From positions 1-20,333 of the forward strand of contig JAISDR010000005.1 in the NCBI GenBank assembly GCA_031264645.1: DNA of 20,333 bases, written 5' to 3'. This DNA is from Prevotellaceae bacterium. GTDB taxonomy: Bacteria > Bacteroidota > Bacteroidia > Bacteroidales > UBA932. Every line of letters begins with the position of its first letter. Position 1 is the stretch's first letter. This document shows, in pieces, positions 14,961 to 20,333 of the stretch. The position numbers and the translations under genes are program-made. Below the pieces are notes generated by a model. The model worked only from the letters and a program-made list of their open reading frames with translations. It made no database searches and had not been told where the DNA came from.

Positions 14961-14981
14961 ACCCCCTAAAAAATAGGGGGT
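14961..14981. promoter_or_regulatory. Interrupted palindrome ACCCCCTA-N5-TAGGGGGT, candidate operator
   Basis: This is a perfect 8-bp inverted repeat around AAAAA in otherwise AT-rich DNA. Its centre is about 80 bp upstream of the -7 element of the nitrogen cluster (about -90 to the inferred start), a position suited to an activator site. As RNA it would form a strong hairpin, but it lies upstream of the inferred transcript. No regulator gene lies nearby. Confidence 0.5.
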
Positions 14982-15050
14982 GTATATCAATAAAATACAA
15001 AATATTTTAATTTTTTTTGAAAAAACAGGCGGTATTTAAAAAAAAGTACA

Positions 15051-15058
15051 TATATTTG
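15051..15058 (+). promoter_or_regulatory. -7 element of the nitrogen-cluster promoter
   Basis: TATATTTG matches TAnnTTTG. No TTTG is found at the normal -33 distance; the nearest ends 31 bp upstream. A weak -33 fits a promoter that needs an activator. The leader from here to the first large gene would be about 190 nt. Confidence 0.6.
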
Positions 15059-15091
15059 CCCCGCGAAACGATATTTAAAATTAGAAAAAAG

Positions 15092-15169
15092 ATGAAACTT
15101 ATATGTAAGTACAATTTTGCAAAAGCTCAGAACCCCCCGGACGGGGGAAGTGCTGCAATTGAAATTTAG
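15092..15169 (+). CDS. Possible leader peptide, 25 codons
   Basis: An ATG preceded by a purine-rich stretch (GAAAAAAG) opens a frame encoding MKLICKYNFAKAQNPP, then DGGSAAIEI and TAG. It lies fully inside the inferred leader of the nitrogen operon, and its Pro-Pro-Asp-Gly codons form the GC-rich stem at 15133-15147. It could couple translation to leader folding, or be chance. There are no runs of Gln or Glu codons that would point to classic attenuation. Confidence 0.3.
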   Translation: MKLICKYNFAKAQNPPDGGSAAIEI

Positions 15170-15219
15170 AATGGAACGGCGACTGTTACCGTCGCACCCG
15201 CGATATTGGGAAAAATATC
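15133..15219 (+). promoter_or_regulatory. Structured 5' leader with three successive hairpins
   Basis: Three stems follow one another: CCCCC (15133-15137) / GGGGG (15143-15147), GCGAC (15179-15183) / GTCGC (15191-15195), and GATATT (15202-15207) / AATATC (15214-15219). They precede the first gene's ATG by about 35 bp. I do not recognise a known riboswitch class. Confidence 0.45.
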
Positions 15220-15253
15220 AGATTAAATAATGTTAAATTAAAAAGATAAAGAA

Positions 15254-15979
15254 ATGAATAAAAATTATATAAAGAGTCTTGCACTCGGACTGACAATGAC
15301 GTCAGTGATAATCGTAGCGCCTGCAATCGGGCAGGATGCGCTTGAAACCTCTGCCGGAGTGGATTTGGTAAGTAAATATGTATGGAGAGGCGTCAGCCAG
15401 GGGACGGGAATAAGTCTCCAGCCGTCGCTTGGATTTGGCTATAAGGGATTTTCGCTGGGAGCATGGGGTTCGGTTTCGGCTAATCCCGTTCCCTACGAGC
15501 TTGATTTTTCGCTTGGATATTCTGTTGGCGGGTTTTCCGCGGGGATAACCGATTATTACTGGAACGGTTCCGAAGGCTCGTTTTTCGACTATCATGCCGA
15601 CAACCATCTGTTTGAAGGCAATCTTGCGTTCGCTTTCGGCGAGAAGTTTCCACTGACGCTTTCGTGGAACACCTTCTTTGCGGGACGAATGGACAGGGAC
15701 GAAGACGGGAAACAGCAGTTTTCGACATATCTTGAGGCGGCGTACGACTTTTCGCTTGGCGGGCTTGACTTTACGGCGTCTGTAGGCGCTGCGCCATGGG
15801 ATTCGCATGCATGGCTTGTTCCGGCAAACGGAAAGACGGGATTTCAGGTTTCGTCCATATCGCTGACGGGCACGAAGAAGCTGGAAATCACGCCGACATT
15901 CTCGCTGCCGCTGTTCGTACAGTGCATTTTCTCGCCCGCGACGGACGCATCTCATCTTGTAGCGGGGTTTTCATTTTAA
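15254..15979 (+). CDS. TorF-type putative outer-membrane beta-barrel porin
   Basis: The 241-residue product has a signal peptide (about residues 1-26, ending PAIG) and then a chain of short amphipathic strands rich in Gly, Phe, Tyr and Trp, such as VDLVSKYVWRGVSQG and LEAAYDFSLGGLDFTASVG. It ends in Phe (GFSF), the usual C-terminal signal of outer-membrane barrels. The start VWRGVSQG matches the TorF/Gcw_chp putative-porin family. It is the first gene of the cluster, 23 bp ahead of glnK, so it is inferred to aid passage of ammonium or another nitrogen source through the outer membrane. A specific substrate is not shown by the sequence. Confidence 0.8.
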   Translation: MNKNYIKSLALGLTMTSVIIVAPAIGQDALETSAGVDLVSKYVWRGVSQGTGISLQPSLGFGYKGFSLGAWGSVSANPVPYELDFSLGYSVGGFSAGITDYYWNGSEGSFFDYHADNHLFEGNLAFAFGEKFPLTLSWNTFFAGRMDRDEDGKQQFSTYLEAAYDFSLGGLDFTASVGAAPWDSHAWLVPANGKTGFQVSSISLTGTKKLEITPTFSLPLFVQCIFSPATDASHLVAGFSF

Positions 15980-16002
15980 ATTATATTAAAAATATTATAA
16001 TC

Positions 16003-16365
16003 ATGAAGAAGATTGAAGCAATAATAAGGAAGACGAAGTTCGACGAAGTAAAGGAGGCGCTGCTGGCTGCCGACATCGAATGGTTTTCATATACGGACGT
16101 GCGCGGCGTGGGAAAAAGCCGCAAGGAACGTATCTACCGTGGAGTGATATACAACACGGATATTATCGAACGGATAATGCTTACCATCGTGGTACGCAGC
16201 CAGAACGCCGACAGAACCGTGGACGCGATACTGAAATCGGCGCAGACGGGCGAGGTCGGCGACGGACGCATATTCGTGTCGGAAGTAACCGAATCGTACC
16301 GCATACGCACGGGCGAAAGGGGAGATATTTCGCTGTATCTGCCCGATGAGGACAAGTTAAAGTAA
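16003..16365 (+). CDS. glnK: P-II nitrogen regulatory protein (GlnK type)
   Basis: The 120-residue trimeric signal protein senses 2-oxoglutarate, ATP/ADP and nitrogen status, and usually blocks AmtB. The start MKKIEAIIRKTKFDEVKEAL and the B-loop/C-terminal motif AQTGEVGDGRIFVSEV, then IRTGERGD, are typical. The T-loop (about 37-52) is divergent: GKSRKERIYRGVIY is one residue shorter than in E. coli GlnB. It keeps a Tyr at the position of the uridylylated Y51 (here Y50) but has no Gln at the Q39 position. The frame is open further upstream to 15796, but that would overlap the barrel gene, so ATG 16003 is chosen. It is 23 bp after the barrel gene and 23 bp before amtB. Confidence 0.94.
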   Translation: MKKIEAIIRKTKFDEVKEALLAADIEWFSYTDVRGVGKSRKERIYRGVIYNTDIIERIMLTIVVRSQNADRTVDAILKSAQTGEVGDGRIFVSEVTESYRIRTGERGDISLYLPDEDKLK

Positions 16366-16388
16366 TAATCAATTAAAAAGAAACTGAA

Positions 16389-17684
16389 ATGAATATTTTT
16401 ATAACAGTAAACATGATGATGGCAGCCTCCGCGGCATCCGTGACGGAAGGAGGAAGCGCCATAGAGAAAATCGGCGACCTGGTGGTTGCCATCGATACGG
16501 TATGGATATTGCTTGCCGCGATGCTCGTGTTCCTGATGCAGCTGGGCTTCTCGATGCTCGAATCGGGATTTACCCGCTCGAAAAACACGACGAATATCCT
16601 GATGAAGAATCTGCTGGACTTCTCCACAGGTTCGCTGCTGTTCTGGCTGACGGGATTCAGCCTGATGTTCGGAAGCGACATTGCCGGCTTCGTCGGCAGT
16701 CTCGACCTGGCGGGATACGCCGGATGGGAAGGCGACATTCCGCGCGAGGCGTACCTTGTATTCCAGACCATGTTCTGCGCAACGGCGGCGACCATCGTGT
16801 CGGGCGCGGTTGCCGAACGGACAAAATTCAAGGCATACCTTATATACTGCATCCTGATTTCGGCGCTGATTTATCCCGTATCGGGACACTGGACATGGGG
16901 CGGAGGATGGCTGTCGGAACTTGGCTTCCACGATTTTGCCGGAAGCACCGTCGTACATTCCGTTGGCGGATGGATAGCCTTTGCCGGCGCCGCGGTAGTC
17001 GGTCCCCGCATCGGGAAATACCGTGCCGGAAAGGTCAATGCAATTCCCGGGCACAATCTCACGGTAGCCTGCATGGGCGTGTTTCTGCTCTGGCTCGGAT
17101 GGTTCGGCTTCAACCCCGGAAGCGAGGGCGCCGCATCCTCGCTTGCCCACGCGACGGCAATATCGAGCGTGTTCCTTACCACGAATCTTGCGGCGGCAGC
17201 CGGCGGAGTTACCGCGCTCGTTCTGGTGTGGATAAAGTATGGCAAGCCGACCCTTTCGCTCACCCTCAACGGCGTGCTTGGCGGACTGGTGGGCATCACT
17301 GCCGGATGCGACTGCGTGTCGCCGTTCAGCGCGGTGATTATCGGAATACTCAGCGGCGTCGTTATGGTTTACGCCGTTTCGTTCATCGACCGCGTCCTGA
17401 AAGTTGACGACCCTGTGGGCGCAATAGCCGTGCATGGCGTATGCGGAGTTCTGGGAACGCTCTGCGTCGGGCTGTTTGCCATTGACGGCGGACTGTTTAC
17501 CGGCGGCGGATTCAGGATGCTCGGCATTCAGGCGCTCGGCTCGCTTGCAACCAGCGTCTGGGCGCTCACGATGGGATTCCTGATTTTCTACGGTATCAAA
17601 AAGACGATTGGCGCACGCGTCGAAAAGCGTGTTGAAGAAGAAGGTCTCGACATTTACGAACACGGCGAAAGCGCGTATAACTAA
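16389..17684 (+). CDS. amtB: Ammonium transporter AmtB
   Basis: The 431-residue product has about eleven membrane helices. It contains the family signature DFAGSTVVHSVGGW (182-195), with the conserved Asp182 that shapes the ammonium site and the first pore histidine (H190). The second pore histidine is in AVHGVCG (H349). The aromatic gate is in FQTMF (125-129) and WFGFNP (238-243). A polar C-terminal tail (about 405-431) could contact P-II. It moves NH4+/NH3 across the inner membrane as a trimer. The N-terminus could include a signal sequence, as in E. coli AmtB. It is followed by a hairpin terminator. Confidence 0.96.
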   Translation: MNIFITVNMMMAASAASVTEGGSAIEKIGDLVVAIDTVWILLAAMLVFLMQLGFSMLESGFTRSKNTTNILMKNLLDFSTGSLLFWLTGFSLMFGSDIAGFVGSLDLAGYAGWEGDIPREAYLVFQTMFCATAATIVSGAVAERTKFKAYLIYCILISALIYPVSGHWTWGGGWLSELGFHDFAGSTVVHSVGGWIAFAGAAVVGPRIGKYRAGKVNAIPGHNLTVACMGVFLLWLGWFGFNPGSEGAASSLAHATAISSVFLTTNLAAAAGGVTALVLVWIKYGKPTLSLTLNGVLGGLVGITAGCDCVSPFSAVIIGILSGVVMVYAVSFIDRVLKVDDPVGAIAVHGVCGVLGTLCVGLFAIDGGLFTGGGFRMLGIQALGSLATSVWALTMGFLIFYGIKKTIGARVEKRVEEEGLDIYEHGESAYN

Positions 17685-17693
17685 ACTATTTAA

Positions 17694-17701
17694 TATCTTT
17701 G
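17694..17701 (+). promoter_or_regulatory. -7 element, possible separate promoter of glnN
   Basis: TATCTTTG matches TAnnTTTG, but no -33 TTTG is present. Its last bases also form the left arm of the hairpin at 17699-17734, so one sequence may serve as both promoter and terminator stem. It lies about 105 bp before glnN. Confidence 0.4.
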
Positions 17702-17740
17702 CCGGCGGTAAACGGTATGGAAAGCTGCCGGCAATTTTTT
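17699..17740 (+). terminator. Terminator between amtB and glnN
   Basis: TTGCCGGC (17699-17706) / GCCGGCAA (17727-17734) is an 8-bp stem followed directly by TTTTTT (17735-17740). The loop is 20 bases, longer than usual, so read-through into glnN is likely to some degree. Confidence 0.7.
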
Positions 17741-17806
17741 AAAAATGAACGTAATATATAAAAGTAAATAATTAAATTTTTGTAAACATAAATAAAATAA
17801 ACAAGC

Positions 17807-19984
<2,178 letters not shown>

Positions 19985-20005
19985 AAGTATTATTTATTTA
20001 TATTT

Positions 20006-20056
20006 ACGACTCGCCTGCCGGTTTCTTTTTGCGCGTTCCCCGGCAGGCGTTGTCGT
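20006..20056 (+). terminator. GC-rich hairpin after glnN
   Basis: CGCCTGCCGG (20012-20021) / CCGGCAGGCG (20040-20049) is a perfect 10-bp stem, extended by ACGAC (20006-20010) / GTCGT (20052-20056) across a small internal loop. No T-run follows, so it could stabilise the 3' end or act as a factor-dependent terminator. Confidence 0.55.
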
Positions 20057-20070
20057 ATCTATTAATTGAA

Positions 20071-20101
20071 GTTTCCCATCTTTTATAAATATGGGAGAAA
20101 C
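20071..20101. other. Second hairpin between glnN and tRNA-Lys
   Basis: GTTTCCCAT (20071-20079) pairs with ATGGGAGAAAC (20091-20101) with one bulged base. The arms are moderately strong and there is no T-run. Its function is unknown; it may be part of the glnN 3' end. Confidence 0.35.
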
Positions 20102-20154
20102 AAATATATAAACACGAGAATATGGCATGAAGCCGATTGATTGCGTCAGAAAAA

Positions 20155-20185
20155 TTTGGAGATTATAAAAAAAGCAGTACCTTTG
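20155..20185 (+). promoter_or_regulatory. Bacteroidota-type promoter of tRNA-Lys
   Basis: TTTG (20155-20158) and TACCTTTG (20178-20185) are separated by 19 bp, a full match to the consensus. The tRNA begins 13 bp after the -7 element, close to the expected start of transcription. Confidence 0.8.
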
Positions 20186-20198
20186 CCCCGCTTTTTTG

Positions 20199-20271
20199 GA
20201 TTCAGTAGCTCAGCAGGTAGAGCACATCCCTTTTAAGGATGGGGTCCTGGGTTCGAACCCCAGCTGGATCA
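20199..20271 (+). tRNA. tRNA-Lys (anticodon TTT)
   Basis: The acceptor stem GATTCAG / CTGGATC pairs with one G-T. The D-arm TAGCTCAGCAGGTAGAGCA is typical. The anticodon stem CATCC / GGATG encloses CTTTTAA with anticodon TTT at 20232-20234. The T-arm is CTGGG-TTCGAAC-CCCAG. The discriminator base is A, and CCA is not encoded (CGA follows). All arms are canonical. Confidence 0.97.
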
Positions 20272-20290
20272 CGAAGATAAAAAAATCATT

Positions 20291-20333
20291 ATGAAGATAA
20301 CAGCGTCTGAGATAGAATTATTAGTCCCGAATG
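20291..20333 (+). CDS. Start of an unidentified gene, cut by the window end
   Basis: An ATG at 20291, 19 bp after the tRNA, opens a frame (MKITASEIELLVPN) that is still open at the last base. It is too short to identify. Because it has no room for its own promoter, it would have to share the tRNA promoter. Confidence 0.35.
   Translation, partial: MKITASEIELLVPN

Larger units (their letters stand above)
14568..15050. other. AT-rich divergent intergenic region between mqnA and the nitrogen cluster
   Basis: No gene is supported. An open frame at 14788-14976 has an odd composition (poly-Lys, Pro-Pro) and no recognisable domain, and I do not accept it. The region holds a hairpin at 14652-14671 and the interrupted palindrome at 14961-14981. 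Confidence 0.7.

Noticed and set aside
14788..14976. Small gene of 62 codons upstream of the nitrogen cluster
   Set aside because: Composition is low-complexity, no domain is seen, and the 3' end overlaps the candidate operator palindrome.
15059..15253. Glutamine riboswitch
   Set aside because: The leader lacks any consensus I can match to glnA-type RNAs, and these are known mainly from cyanobacteria.
15796..16002. Upstream extension of the P-II reading frame
   Set aside because: It would overlap the barrel gene in another frame, and the P-II family starts at MKKIEAII.
16134..17663. A 509-codon open frame antisense to amtB and glnK
   Set aside because: It overlaps two clearly recognised genes, has no recognisable domain and is rich in His, Arg and Glu as expected of a shadow of GC-rich third positions.

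Overview
The window reads as chromosomal DNA of a member of the Bacteroidales (phylum Bacteroidota). The case rests on several independent signs. At least four intergenic regions carry the Bacteroidota -7 promoter element TAnnTTTG. Glutamine synthetase is the long type III form (GlnN). The P-II protein has the divergent T-loop common in this phylum, and the HisIE, MreC and CusA-like sequences are all of Bacteroidota type. A MqnA (futalosine-route menaquinone) gene hints at a lineage other than the best-known gut Bacteroides, but this is only an inference.

Layout. (1) Positions 1-4922 hold a heavy-metal efflux (RND) operon on the + strand: the last codons of a probable periplasmic adaptor, then the inner-membrane pump (639-3740) and a TolC-type outer-membrane channel (3737-4912). 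Between adaptor and pump lies a roughly 610-bp insertion containing an intact four-helix-bundle (23S rRNA intervening-sequence type) gene, a 5' fragment and a 3' fragment of sister copies, and runs of a 7-bp repeat (TTTTGAA or its complement). The same heptad run also forms the 3' end of the channel gene. (2) Positions 4923-6177 are a gene-free convergent region. It holds a terminator, a 22-bp tandem repeat and a roughly 325-bp foldback (MITE-like) element built from nested palindromes. (3) Positions 6178-10949 (- strand) hold a tightly packed set ung-mreC-PAP2-pbpC: uracil-DNA glycosylase plus three envelope or cell-wall genes, separated by 0, 2 and 9 bp. (4) Positions 11040-14445 (- strand) hold an AT-rich, internally duplicated membrane protein of unknown function, hisIE, corA and mqnA. 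(5) Positions 14446-15253 are a long divergent regulatory region with a strong interrupted palindrome, a promoter and a structured leader that includes a 25-codon ORF. (6) Positions 15254-19984 (+ strand) are a nitrogen-assimilation cluster: an outer-membrane beta-barrel of TorF type, P-II (glnK), AmtB and GSIII (glnN). (7) Positions 20199-20271 are tRNA-Lys(TTT), followed by the start of another gene that runs off the window.

How the genes work together. The efflux genes would form a tripartite metal exporter across both membranes. The nitrogen cluster would bring ammonium across the outer membrane (barrel, inferred) and the inner membrane (AmtB), regulate it through P-II, and fix it into glutamine (GlnN). 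The ung-mreC-PAP2-pbpC set links peptidoglycan synthesis and shape to a DNA-repair gene, perhaps only by shared transcription. The most unusual material is the four-helix-bundle/heptad-repeat unit inside the efflux operon. It looks like an under-described mobile or recombinogenic unit and has altered the apparent start of one neighbouring gene and the end of another.
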